From: Candidatus Woesearchaeota archaeon
GTDB lineage: Archaea; Nanobdellota; Nanobdellia; Woesearchaeales; UBA11576
DNA: 64,000 nt
Reading direction: 5' to 3'
NCBI GenBank assembly: GCA_018675335.1
Contig: JABGYH010000001.1
Span: 1-64,000 of the forward strand
Positions 9,744 through 18,466 of this stretch are shown here, piece by piece. Under the pieces are notes generated by a model. It was given only the letters and a program-made list of their open reading frames with translations, ran no database searches and was not told the origin of the DNA. Positions within the stretch are counted from its first letter, which is position 1, and each line of letters begins with the position of its first letter. The translations under genes were made by a program, and so were the position numbers.

Positions 9744-9847
9744 TTTTTATCACCTACTAGTAGCACAACCATCCACAACTATATATTTTACACATATAAA
9801 TATATACAAACACAAATTTTATATATTAAAACCCATTAACGCAACCT

Positions 9848-10705
9848 ATGAAGCGTAAATTAATACAATTAGGAAAATCAACATTAGTAGTTTCTATCCC
9901 CCAAAAATGGGCAAAGGAACAAGAATTAAATCCTGGAAGTGAATTAGATTTAGAAATTAAAGAAAATGCATTATTATTAACAAAAGAAGCAGAGATTATC
10001 GAAAAAAAAATAGAAATAAACGCACACCAAAACACTAATACTACCAAAAGAATAATTGCCACACTATATAGACAAGGGTTCACAGAAATAACAATTAAAA
10101 ATCCGAATGAAAATAATATTAAAGAAATTTATAACATAACTGAAAAAAGATTAATTGGTTTTGAAGTCGTAACTCATAAAGACAAAAAATGTATTTTACG
10201 ACAATTAGGAAAAATAGATAGTTATGATTTTGATAATGCATTAAGAAGATTATTTTTATTAATTCTAGATCTCGCAAATGAAACCGTCGAAGTTTTAGAA
10301 AAAAAACAAAAACAAGAAAGTGCTAAATTTATTGAAGACAACATAAATAAGTTCTCAACATACTGCGAAAGACTCCTCATAATTTTTAGAAATAAATTAA
10401 AAAAAAGTTATGACTATTATTATTTAGTTAAACAATTAGAAAATTTAGGAGACCACTATTATTATCTAACAAAAGAAACTTTTAAAAAAAATCCAATTAA
10501 CGAGCTTAAAGACGCAAATGAAAATTTAAGAGAACTTTACGAATTATTTTACAATTTTAATTTTGAAAAAATGGACGAATTATATACTAAATTAAGAAAA
10601 GAAGCAAAAGATGCAAAAAAAAGCAATAAAAATCAGCCTATCCTCGAAATTAAATTAAGAATTGATGAATTAATTTCTCCAGTAGTTGCAATCAACATAG
10701 AATAA
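9848..10705 (+). CDS. AbrB/PhoU-type regulator (archaeal PhoU-like)
   Basis: The N-terminus (MKRKLIQLGKSTLVVSIPQKW ... LNPGSELDLEI) is a SpoVT/AbrB swapped-hairpin DNA-binding domain (about 1-45). Residues from about 115 are a helical bundle like one PhoU repeat (LRRLFLLILDLANETVEVLE, KQLENLGDHYYYL). This pairing is known in archaeal phosphate-uptake regulators. At 285 residues it is close to the family norm. A TATA box (TTTATATATT near 9818-9828) lies about 25 nt before the ATG, so the mRNA is probably leaderless. No phosphate transporter genes are nearby, so the target is unknown. Confidence 0.75.
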   Translation: MKRKLIQLGKSTLVVSIPQKWAKEQELNPGSELDLEIKENALLLTKEAEIIEKKIEINAHQNTNTTKRIIATLYRQGFTEITIKNPNENNIKEIYNITEKRLIGFEVVTHKDKKCILRQLGKIDSYDFDNALRRLFLLILDLANETVEVLEKKQKQESAKFIEDNINKFSTYCERLLIIFRNKLKKSYDYYYLVKQLENLGDHYYYLTKETFKKNPINELKDANENLRELYELFYNFNFEKMDELYTKLRKEAKDAKKSNKNQPILEIKLRIDELISPVVAINIE

Positions 10706-10725
10706 ATAATACAAATTTAAAACTA

Positions 10726-11919
10726 CTAATTCAGATTACAAACATTTAGTTCATATTCAGATCGAATTTCTAATCGTTCCAAAACATCATCACAATCAAC
10801 TAAACGATATTCTCTAATTAATTCTTCTCCCAATCTATTCAATTGTAAACTCGCACGCCCACAAACAAATTCAGTTAATTTACCGACTGCATACATCGCT
10901 TTTTCTAAATCATTTTTGTAAGTAGCTAAAACTTTTGGATCAGAATTTAATGAATCGCCCCCATAAATTTTTTCACCCGCATGTCCAGAAAATCTCAATG
11001 TTCTATCAACCATCAATGCATAAAAAAGTTTATCATGTTCATCTGTTCGAGATTCACCATAAAATTGTTCTAAAAATTTTTCTTTAACAAATTCAATTTC
11101 ATCTAACTCTAATTCCAAACTCCCCTGAGTTGCAAAATAAACTGCCATCAACATAGGATTTTCATAAGAAGATTTATCACCATCAATAATAACATAATCC
11201 CCAGTAGAAGTTACACGAATATTTTTTGCAACAGTATCCCTACAAATCTGTTTATCAGGAGCTGCTGCTAAAATTTCAAAAATAATTCCGCACCCCTCAA
11301 AACCATAATTAGTTGAACTCACCAAATAAGAAGAAACATTAATTCTTGCACCATACATAATTAAATCATCAATATTTTTAAAATCACCAACTCTACTGCC
11401 AAGTCCCAATTTATCTAAAGTTCTTTTTTTCTCACCCACAATAACTTCGCCACCACAAGATAAATTTTTTAGTCTCAACGTTTCATCAACAAGAATAGTT
11501 GTTACATCTTCAAGAGCAACTTTTCGTTTAACAGGATCTGCTTGAATTGAGCTCCAATAAGCAGGAAAATCTTGTACTCCAACCTTTTCAGAATAAACAA
11601 AAGTTCCATCACTCAACGCATCAGGAAATAATAATGGTTCTAGTTCTGGCTCTCCAGTTTTAACAAAAACTTCTAATTCTCCAAAACCATCAGTTTTTGC
11701 ACTAACCCTTACAACTTCAGAGCTTTGAAAAGTATTATTAGAATTAGGATCATCAACACGCATCGTATTTAATAAAACCTGCTCCCCAGTTGCATTCGCT
11801 TGCATTTCAAGCTGAGAAACGCCTAATTCAACCAAAGAATCATGCAAATTACGTTCAGGCTCACTAGTCAAATCGTTTGACATCAATCCAACAACCCAAT
11901 TTAAAAGCATATTTTGCAT
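10726..11919 (-). CDS. Hypothetical protein with possible kinase-like (APH) fold
   Basis: The 397-residue soluble protein has no close family that I recognise. The segment around residues 225-255 (KNIRVTSTGDYVIIDGDKSSYENP) resembles the catalytic and metal-binding region of aminoglycoside-phosphotransferase-like kinases (an Asn followed by hydrophobic-D-x-D). An upstream Gly-rich loop and a Lys were not convincingly found. A TATA box (ATTTATATATG, about 11950) precedes the start. The kinase call is inference only. It converges on the AbrB-PhoU gene. Confidence 0.5.
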   Translation of the reverse strand: MQNMLLNWVVGLMSNDLTSEPERNLHDSLVELGVSQLEMQANATGEQVLLNTMRVDDPNSNNTFQSSEVVRVSAKTDGFGELEVFVKTGEPELEPLLFPDALSDGTFVYSEKVGVQDFPAYWSSIQADPVKRKVALEDVTTILVDETLRLKNLSCGGEVIVGEKKRTLDKLGLGSRVGDFKNIDDLIMYGARINVSSYLVSSTNYGFEGCGIIFEILAAAPDKQICRDTVAKNIRVTSTGDYVIIDGDKSSYENPMLMAVYFATQGSLELELDEIEFVKEKFLEQFYGESRTDEHDKLFYALMVDRTLRFSGHAGEKIYGGDSLNSDPKVLATYKNDLEKAMYAVGKLTEFVCGRASLQLNRLGEELIREYRLVDCDDVLERLEIRSEYELNVCNLN

Positions 11920-12189
11920 TTTTTAAACCTAGAAACACCCTTGTCGAACTCATATATAAATGTTTTCATTTAATAGTAACTTAATAGTGGTTAAAATAGA
12001 AATATATCGATAAAACCGTTAAAAAGTAATAACCTTTCAAAAAACTCAAAAACAAAAAAAACTCAACAAATTTTCAAAAATCCCATCAATCATAACTTCA
12101 ACATTCATTGCAACTACAACAATCTATTTAAAATTCAAGCACTTTCTATTAATTAATTAACAAAATATCAAACTTATGAGGTGTTCATT

Positions 12190-12963
12190 ATGAAACATGA
12201 AGAAAATAAATTACACAAAAATTTAGCACACTTAGTTGTTTTAGCACTTATCGTAGTAATTGTTGTATTGAGCTTTGGAAGATCGAGTATTGAAACTCTT
12301 TCAGTCACCCAAACCGATACAAACATAATTAAAGTTAGTTCTGACGGTGAAATAACTGTTGAACCTGACAAAGCAACCAGTTATGTTGAAATTACAACTC
12401 TAAAAACTACTGCTAACGCCGCACAAGAAGAAAATGCAAAATTATCTGATCAAGTAATTGCAGCATTAAAAGAAAAAGGAATTGATGAATCAGACATTGA
12501 AACCAACAGTTTTAATTTATATCCAAAACAAGAATGGAATCGAGACACTGAAAAAAGTGAATTAGTAGGTTACGAAGTAACTCATTCACTAAAAATTGAA
12601 ACTAAAAATATAGATCAGGTAGGAGATTATCTTGACACCGCAATTAAAGCAGGAGCGAATAGAGTTAATAGAATTAGTTTTGGTTTAAGTGATGAAAAAA
12701 GTAAAGAAGTAAAATCCCAAGCATTAGATTTAGCGGCAAAAAATGCAAAAACTAAAGCACAAAACTTAGCAAAAAGTCTTGACATAAATTTAGTTAAAAT
12801 TACTCAAGTCTACGAAAGTGAAACTAATTATTATCCGATTGAAAAATATCCTATGATGAGTGCAAGTTTTGCAGAGAGTAAAGTTATGGATTCTTCAGTA
12901 AATCTTCAACCCTCAGACGTAGAAGTAAGTGCTCAAGTAACTTTAGTTTATGAAATCGCTTGA
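12190..12963 (+). CDS. SIMPL-domain (DUF541) membrane-anchored protein
   Basis: I took the ATG at 12190 because GAGGTG sits 6 nt before it (an in-frame GTG at 12181 lies inside that site). Residues about 15-36 (LAHLVVLALIVVIVVLSFG) form a signal anchor, and the rest is an extracytoplasmic SIMPL domain. Visible signs are VSSDGEITVEPDKA, the long helix with AAQEENAKLSDQVIAALKEKGI, DIETNSFNLYP, and AKNAKTKAQNLAKSLDI. This domain is found in YggE/BP26-type proteins that oligomerise in the envelope; the role in archaea is unknown. 257 residues is typical. Confidence 0.85.
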   Translation: MKHEENKLHKNLAHLVVLALIVVIVVLSFGRSSIETLSVTQTDTNIIKVSSDGEITVEPDKATSYVEITTLKTTANAAQEENAKLSDQVIAALKEKGIDESDIETNSFNLYPKQEWNRDTEKSELVGYEVTHSLKIETKNIDQVGDYLDTAIKAGANRVNRISFGLSDEKSKEVKSQALDLAAKNAKTKAQNLAKSLDINLVKITQVYESETNYYPIEKYPMMSASFAESKVMDSSVNLQPSDVEVSAQVTLVYEIA

Positions 12964-13086
12964 ATTAGTTAAATATTAACAACATTTTTTATTTTATTTT
13001 TTTATTATTTATTACAGTAATTTACTCAAATAACAACTTAATTTCTCAAAACCTTTTTATACTTCAAATACCTAAATCATCAAATA

Positions 13087-13458
13087 ATGTCTTTTAAATC
13101 AAAACTAGGTGATCTTTTTGTATTTTGGAGTTTAGGCAGATTTCTAACCGAATCAGATAAACGATTTGCTAAAAGTCCTCTTTTAGTTACTGTTTCAAAA
13201 GCTGAATTTGTTGAATATTTATTAAACACAAATTTTTTTGACAAACAAGAAAGAGCACTTTACAAAGATTTAGTTAAATTTGAAAAAAGTAAACTTATAG
13301 CATATAAAGAAAAAGAATTAAGACTAACAAAAAAAGGTTTAACTCTTTTAATGAGAATCGCGTCAGAATATGATCAATTAACAGATATCAAAGTCAAAAC
13401 TACTTCGCAAAATATTGTTAAGTTTTCTCGTTCTAAACAAACTAAATTAAGCAAATAA
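13087..13458 (+). CDS. Small winged-helix-like protein
   Basis: The 123-residue basic protein begins MSFKSKLGDLFVFW. The middle contains helix-turn-helix-like segments followed by KLIAYKEKELRLTKKGLTLL, which looks like the wing and last helix of a winged helix. A DNA-binding role is plausible. No family recognised. The promoter TATA-like sequence lies near 13053-13063, giving a short or absent leader. Confidence 0.5.
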   Translation: MSFKSKLGDLFVFWSLGRFLTESDKRFAKSPLLVTVSKAEFVEYLLNTNFFDKQERALYKDLVKFEKSKLIAYKEKELRLTKKGLTLLMRIASEYDQLTDIKVKTTSQNIVKFSRSKQTKLSK

Positions 13459-13469
13459 AAAAAGAGAAT

Positions 13470-13925
13470 TTATTTTAAATATTGACAATTTTTTATGCAT
13501 TCCGTATTACCTGTCGCACCATCTATTTTTAATTCAGTTTCATAGGGTTTAGTTTTATCTTGAACAACAAGAATTGCTATGTAGTCTCCACCCACATATT
13601 CAGTTTCTTCATTTTTTTCAGTTAAATAAACAGTTATAACTTTTGCATTCGTATCAACTAAATTAGTATAAGCATTAACATATGTTTTTGCCATTTTTTC
13701 AGCATCATCACGCTCAATAGTAACTTCTTTTTCAAAACTACAATCAGATACTACACTTCTAACTTTACCATCAGGACACACATGTTGATCCTTACATAAA
13801 GTTGCGTCTTTTACCTTGCCAACCCCATTCGGACACACATAAGTTGTCCTACATCCAGTTAAAACTAACAATAACACAACTAAACACACAACCACCATAA
13901 TTTTTTTAAAATTCTGTTTCATCAA
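13470..13925 (-). CDS. Putative lipoprotein, paralogue 1
   Basis: A hydrophobic signal (KIMVVVCLVVLLLVLTGC) with lipobox LTGC suggests lipid anchoring on the outer face of the membrane. Behind it are two short Cys-containing repeats (YVCPNGVGKVKDATLC and HVCPDGKVRSVVSDC), then a domain ending GATGNTECIKNCQYLK. The next gene (13999-14445) has the same plan and ending, so they are tandem paralogues. The C-terminal half resembles a PepSY-like fold (AYTNLVDTNAKV...ELKIDGATG), but this is tentative. The start may be the second Met at 13922. Confidence 0.7.
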   Translation of the reverse strand: MMKQNFKKIMVVVCLVVLLLVLTGCRTTYVCPNGVGKVKDATLCKDQHVCPDGKVRSVVSDCSFEKEVTIERDDAEKMAKTYVNAYTNLVDTNAKVITVYLTEKNEETEYVGGDYIAILVVQDKTKPYETELKIDGATGNTECIKNCQYLK

Positions 13926-13998
13926 ATCACCAAGACTAAAATATTCAAATTAAACTGTTAATGTTAAAATATCAATGTTAAAAATAAACTTCATAAAA

Positions 13999-14445
13999 TT
14001 ATTTTGTATACTGACAATTTTCAGTACAGATTACTTCTCCTGTTTTTCCATTTATTTTAAGAGTTGTTTCATATGGACCCTCTTTTAATTGAACAACCAA
14101 TTTAGCAACATATCCTGCAGTTTCATTTTCACTAAATTCATATGAATTAATTAGTTTAGCATTAACTTTATCAAGTGCAGTATATGCATTAACATAAGAA
14201 AGTGCAATTTCATTTGCATCTTTTTGTACAATAGGTGCTATTTCAACAAATGAGCAACGTCGTTTGTCAGTCGCTTCTTTGCCATCAAAACAAAAATATT
14301 GTTTTTTGCATTTTTTAGGGTTAACTTGTTCACTACCATCTGCACAAATATATTTTACTTTACAACCTGCAATAAATATTGAACAAATTAAAATTAGTAG
14401 AATGAATATAATTTTTAAATTAACCCTGCCTCTTTTAAAACTCAT
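13999..14445 (-). CDS. Putative lipoprotein, paralogue 2
   Basis: A signal sequence with lipobox (FILLILICSIFIAGC) is followed by YICADGSEQVNPKKC and YFCFDGKEATDKRRC, then SYVNAYTALDKVNAKL and an ending KINGKTGEVICTENCQYTK. The order of Cys motifs and the C-terminus match the gene at 13470-13925, so a recent tandem duplication is likely. They are 73 bp apart and probably co-transcribed. Exported and lipid-anchored; ligand or function unknown. Confidence 0.7.
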   Translation of the reverse strand: MSFKRGRVNLKIIFILLILICSIFIAGCKVKYICADGSEQVNPKKCKKQYFCFDGKEATDKRRCSFVEIAPIVQKDANEIALSYVNAYTALDKVNAKLINSYEFSENETAGYVAKLVVQLKEGPYETTLKINGKTGEVICTENCQYTK

Positions 14446-14634
14446 TAAATCACCTAATTTTTAAATAAAATCTTTGTTTTTATTTAAATTTTCTCATTAA
14501 ATACTAAACTTAACTTATTTAATCACCCTAAAACATAAACAAAAACATAAACAAAAAAACCACAACCACAAAAAAAACACCTAAAAACCACCAATTTAAT
14601 TAAAAACATCCAAAACCCTCCAAAACCACCACAA

Positions 14635-14828
14635 TCTTTATAAATGACTCATAATTATTCAGATCTATTCAATGGATAAATTGGTCAATTATTGGCTCGT
14701 TTATACTGGAGACTAAGAGTTCATCAAATACTCACTTAAACTCAAATTTAGTTTAAAATGAGATTACTCGCAATTATTTCTCCGTTATTGAAAAATAAAC
14801 AAAAAAATAAGCTATTTAGGTGATAATT
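14635..14828 (+). promoter_or_regulatory. Promoter and long structured leader of the uS15 gene
   Basis: A TATA box (CTTTATAAATG, about 14635-14645) predicts transcription from about 14665, leaving a 5' leader of roughly 160 nt, long for this genome. It contains a stem-loop with arms 14730-14742 and 14750-14762 (mostly A/T pairs, 7-nt loop). uS15 represses its own translation through leader structures in bacteria; whether that happens here is inference. The upstream part of the gap (14446-14634) is low-complexity A/C-rich sequence with nothing obvious. Confidence 0.45.
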
Positions 14829-15284
14829 ATGGCTAGAATGCATTCAAGACGAAAAGGTAAATCTCAATCAACAAAACCTATCGAAAAAAAAGTTCCATCA
14901 TGGATGGGATACAAACCTAAAGAAATTGAATTATTAATTGGTAAACTTGCAAAAGAAGGAAAAACAACTTCTCAAATTGGTTTATTTTTAAGAGATAATT
15001 ATGGTATTCCTTGCGTAAAAACTGTTACAGGGAAAAAAATTACTGCAATTTTAAAGGAAAAAAAATTAACACACCCAATTCCCGAAGATCTGCGAGCTTT
15101 AATTCGTACAAGTTTAGCCCTAAGAACTCACTTAGCTGATAATCATAAAGATCAACCAGGTCGTAGAGGGCTTACTACAACTGAAAGTAAAATTAACAGA
15201 TTAATAAAATATTACAAGAAAACTGGCGAACTTGCTATTGAATGGAAATACAACTTTAAAAAAGCTAGTACTTATCTAGAATAA
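14829..15284 (+). CDS. rps15: 30S ribosomal protein uS15 (S15)
   Basis: Primary-binding small-subunit protein that contacts 16S rRNA helices 20-22. The 151 residues have the archaeal/eukaryotic N-terminal extension (MARMHSRRKGKSQSTKP, KVPSWMGYKPKEIELLI), the GIPCVKTVTGKKI linker and the LRTHLADNHKDQPGRRGLTTTESKINRLIKYYKK core. The ATG at 14829 is preceded by GGTGAT. The gene is followed 85 bp later by an archaeal RecJ-like gene, a neighbourhood conserved in many archaea. Confidence 0.96.
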   Translation: MARMHSRRKGKSQSTKPIEKKVPSWMGYKPKEIELLIGKLAKEGKTTSQIGLFLRDNYGIPCVKTVTGKKITAILKEKKLTHPIPEDLRALIRTSLALRTHLADNHKDQPGRRGLTTTESKINRLIKYYKKTGELAIEWKYNFKKASTYLE

Positions 15285-15369
15285 ATTAATTATTTGTTAA
15301 ATTTAATTTTTTCTTTTTTTTATATCTTATTTTTAACATGAACTTAAACAAACTAAATTTTATACCAAA

Positions 15370-16890
15370 ATGAAACTAGATCTTTTTTTTAATTCTTTAA
15401 AAATTGCAGTCAGCAAATTTAGAGAAATTTATAAAAATAAACGTATCAAAATAATTTCACATTTGGATGCAGATGGAATTAGTGCAGCTTCCATTTTAAT
15501 TAAAGCATTAGAGCGAGAAAATGTTATTCATTCCATTTCTATTGTTAGTACACTAGATTCTGATAATTTAGAAAATATTCTTAACGAAGAATTTGATATA
15601 ATTTTTTTTACAGATCTCGGTTCAGGTCAATTTAATCTTATAACAAAAAAAATTAAAGATTTAGAGACTAGTAAACAAACAAAAATTCCAGTATTTATTC
15701 TTGATCATCATAAACCAGAATCACAAGAAATAATTTCCTCAATCACACACATAAATCCTCACTTTCAAGAAATTGATGGTGGCAGCCAAGTAAGTGGTAG
15801 TGGAGTTGTTTATTTATTTTGTAAAGAACTCAATAAAAAAAATAAAGACTCAGCACATTTAGCAGTTATTGGCGCAATTGGCGATGCTCAAGAAATTAAT
15901 AAAAAAGGTTTTGTCGGATTAAACAAACAAATTCTAGAGGATGCCATTTCAAATAATACAATTGAGGTAATTACTGGATTAAATTTTTTTGGTGCGCAAA
16001 CAAAACCACTTTACAAATTATTAGATTATTGCACCGATCCATATATTCCAGGAGTTAGCGGAAATGAAAGTGGCGCAATTAAATTTTTACAAGATCTAGG
16101 CATCGAACCTAAAACTAATTCAAAAAATAGAGATGTTAATCCAAATCCTGATTGGAAAAAATTAAATGATTTATCCGCGCAAGAAATTCAAGATCTTAGA
16201 AAAGCAATAATTCTTAAAAGAAAAGATCAACCAAATCCAGAAAATATTTTTGGATTGAATTATATATTATTAAACGAAGAACCACAAACACCATTTAGAG
16301 ATGCAAGAGAATTTTCCACATTATTAAATTCTTGCGGAAGATTAAATAAAGCATCGTTAGGAATTGGTGCTTGCCTTAACAATACTAAAATTAAAAAAGA
16401 AGCATTACTAAATCTCGCTCAATATAAAAAAGAAATTCTCGGAGCAATTACTTGGTTTAACAATCACCGCAACGGTATTGATGTTATTGAAAAAGTATAT
16501 GATCCTCACACTAAAAAAACTCTTAAAACACCTTATATAATTATTAATGCTCAAGATAATATTATGCACACTATGATTGGAACTCTCGCATCAATCATTT
16601 CTCGAGGTAAATTTTTTCCGAAAGGAACATTTATTTTATCCATTGCTTGGAACAAAAAAGATTTTTCTAAAATTAGTTTACGCATTGCACAATCAAGAAA
16701 TAATAAGCAATTAAATTTAAGAAATACTCTACAATCAATTATTAAAAAAGTAGGTGGTGAATGTGGAGGGCACCAATATGCTGCAGGCGCTTTAATTGAA
16801 ACCAGCAAAGAAAAAGCGTTTATCGGAGCAGCAATTAAGTTCTTTAAACAATTAGAAAAAAATTCTAAAAAAGAAATTAAGAAAAAATAA
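15370..16890 (+). CDS. recJ: Archaeal RecJ-like DHH exonuclease/phosphoesterase
   Basis: DHH-family nuclease related to RecJ/Cdc45 and the GINS-associated nuclease. Motifs in order: HLDADGISAA (31-40), FFTDLGSGQ (79-87), LDHHKPE (111-117, the DHH triad), a central region, and the DHHA1 domain with GGECGGHQYAAGA near the C-terminus (about 463-475). It hydrolyses single-stranded nucleic acid or RNA primers and may work at the replication fork. 506 residues is normal. It follows rps15, so co-transcription is likely. No catalytic residue is obviously missing. Confidence 0.9.
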   Translation: MKLDLFFNSLKIAVSKFREIYKNKRIKIISHLDADGISAASILIKALERENVIHSISIVSTLDSDNLENILNEEFDIIFFTDLGSGQFNLITKKIKDLETSKQTKIPVFILDHHKPESQEIISSITHINPHFQEIDGGSQVSGSGVVYLFCKELNKKNKDSAHLAVIGAIGDAQEINKKGFVGLNKQILEDAISNNTIEVITGLNFFGAQTKPLYKLLDYCTDPYIPGVSGNESGAIKFLQDLGIEPKTNSKNRDVNPNPDWKKLNDLSAQEIQDLRKAIILKRKDQPNPENIFGLNYILLNEEPQTPFRDAREFSTLLNSCGRLNKASLGIGACLNNTKIKKEALLNLAQYKKEILGAITWFNNHRNGIDVIEKVYDPHTKKTLKTPYIIINAQDNIMHTMIGTLASIISRGKFFPKGTFILSIAWNKKDFSKISLRIAQSRNNKQLNLRNTLQSIIKKVGGECGGHQYAAGALIETSKEKAFIGAAIKFFKQLEKNSKKEIKKK

Positions 16891-16941
16891 ATCAAATAAA
16901 ACTTCAAAAAAAAAAGAATTAAAATATTAAAAAAAAATTAT

Positions 16942-17238
16942 TTATATCAAAGTTTTAATTTTATCGATATGTTCAGCAACTTCTTTTCCTTTCTTAGTTA
17001 AAGTTAAAAGTTTTAAACGTCCCTGTTTATCAAATTCTATAAGCTCTGCATCTTCCATTTGTTGTAATATTTTCACAACATGAGAATATGTACAATCTAT
17101 TTGTTTTGCCAAATTTGAAGCATAAATATCCTTCTTAGCATTATTAAGAGTAACCAATAATGATGCAGGTTTTTCTCTAAAAAATACATTAAATATCACG
17201 TCTTTTTTAGTTTTTAAACTACCTCTTAAATCATCCAT
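16942..17238 (-). CDS. Small winged-helix transcriptional regulator
   Basis: The 98-residue protein has a MarR/ArsR-like winged helix: ASNLAKQIDCTYSHVVKILQQMEDAEL (helices 2-3), a wing IEFDKQGRLKLLTLTKKGKEVAEHI, and a short C-terminal helix. Its upstream region carries a TATA box (complement of about 17364-17375), a small palindrome at 17311-17329 (AATCTC/GAGATT) and a wider inverted repeat GGTTATA/TATAACC (17331-17337 and 17381-17387). Autoregulation is plausible. The target is unknown. Confidence 0.75.
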   Translation of the reverse strand: MDDLRGSLKTKKDVIFNVFFREKPASLLVTLNNAKKDIYASNLAKQIDCTYSHVVKILQQMEDAELIEFDKQGRLKLLTLTKKGKEVAEHIDKIKTLI

Positions 17239-17310
17239 TTAAACTCCCCCAAAAATACAAGTTTTGTTTATCAACACTCTTTTTTTAATAATTGCAACTC
17301 AATTATTATG

Positions 17311-17387
17311 AATCTCCAATATAGAGATTTGGTTATAATTATTACAAAATAAGGTATTGAAGCTTATTTATATATCTTTCTATAACC
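17311..17387. promoter_or_regulatory. Inverted repeats around the promoter of the winged-helix gene
   Basis: AATCTC-7 nt-GAGATT (17311-17329) lies near the predicted transcription start of the small regulator. GGTTATA (17331-17337) and TATAACC (17381-17387) flank its TATA box. These are good candidates for operator sites of the regulator itself or of the divergent nucleotidase gene. Confidence 0.35.
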
Positions 17388-17501
17388 TAACTAAAAATAT
17401 TTACTTAAGTAACAGACGACTCCTGCCACCAATATTTGTCACTTAAAAAAGCGAATCATTTTTTGTAAAATTATATAAATCATCTCCAGTCCTGACCAAG
17501 C

Positions 17502-18356
17502 ATGGACGAAAATAATTCTTCAAACATATTAATCCCAAATCCAGATGAATTTGAAAAAAAAATTAAAATTCTCAAATCTAAAGGTAAAAATCACTTACAC
17601 ATAATCGCAGATTTTGATAAAACTCTAACCAAATTTACTGCAAATGGAAAAAAAAATAAAAGTTCTTATGCACACATAAGAGATGGAAATTATTTAACTA
17701 ACAATTATACTAAAAGAGCAACTGATTTAGTTAATATTTATTATCCTATTGAAATAGATCCAACCCTAGATCAAAATATTAAAAATAAAAAAATGGAAGA
17801 ATGGTGGGACAAACATTACGCTTTAATGGAAGAATGTAACATGAGTTTAGCAATCATTAACGATGTAATTGAAAAGAATTTAATTCAACTAAGAGATAAC
17901 TGTGACCAATTTTTCTCAATACTCATAAAAGAAGATATTCCTTGTTTAATTCTTTCAGCAGGATTTGGAAATTTAATTAAAGAATTTTTCAAATCAAAAA
18001 ATCTTTTTACAAACAATATTCATTTAATATCTAATTTTCTTATTTTTGATGATGGGGGAAAAGCGATCGATCACACAAAACCATTAATCCACACATTCAA
18101 TAAAAATGAAGCTCAAGTTTCCAAATCACCCCATTTCAAAGATGTAAAAAATAGAAAAAATGTTATTCTTCTTGGAGATTCTTTAGGTGATTTAAAAATG
18201 ACCGAAGGATTTGATTCTAATTTAGTATTAAAAATTGGTTTTTTAAATGATAAAGTAGAAGAACAACTTGATTTATTTAAAGCTCAGTTTGATTTAATAA
18301 TTCTTAATGATGGATCGTTTTGTGAAATTAATAAAATTCTGCGTTCAATACTTTAA
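17502..18356 (+). CDS. UMPH-1/cytosolic 5'-nucleotidase III-like HAD phosphatase
   Basis: HAD-superfamily pyrimidine 5'-nucleotidase that dephosphorylates UMP/CMP-type nucleotides in the cytosol. Evidence: HIIADFDKTLT with nucleophile D37 and D39, the family-specific TKF..NGKKNKSSYAHIRDG and EWWDKHYALM segments in the cap, ILSAGFGNLIKEF (motif II), NFLIFDDGGKA, and VILLGDSLGDLKM (motif III). The length, 284 residues, matches. The family is best known from animals and plants, which makes its presence in an archaeon notable. A TATA-like box about 25 nt upstream suggests a leaderless transcript. Confidence 0.85.
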   Translation: MDENNSSNILIPNPDEFEKKIKILKSKGKNHLHIIADFDKTLTKFTANGKKNKSSYAHIRDGNYLTNNYTKRATDLVNIYYPIEIDPTLDQNIKNKKMEEWWDKHYALMEECNMSLAIINDVIEKNLIQLRDNCDQFFSILIKEDIPCLILSAGFGNLIKEFFKSKNLFTNNIHLISNFLIFDDGGKAIDHTKPLIHTFNKNEAQVSKSPHFKDVKNRKNVILLGDSLGDLKMTEGFDSNLVLKIGFLNDKVEEQLDLFKAQFDLIILNDGSFCEINKILRSIL

Positions 18357-18466
18357 CACAAACGCAGACCAAAAACACATTAAAAATAACTCACAAATCA
18401 GCTGCCTAAACTTTCCTAGAAGCTTTCCACAACTTATTTAAAACATCTCTTAACCAACCAACCACA

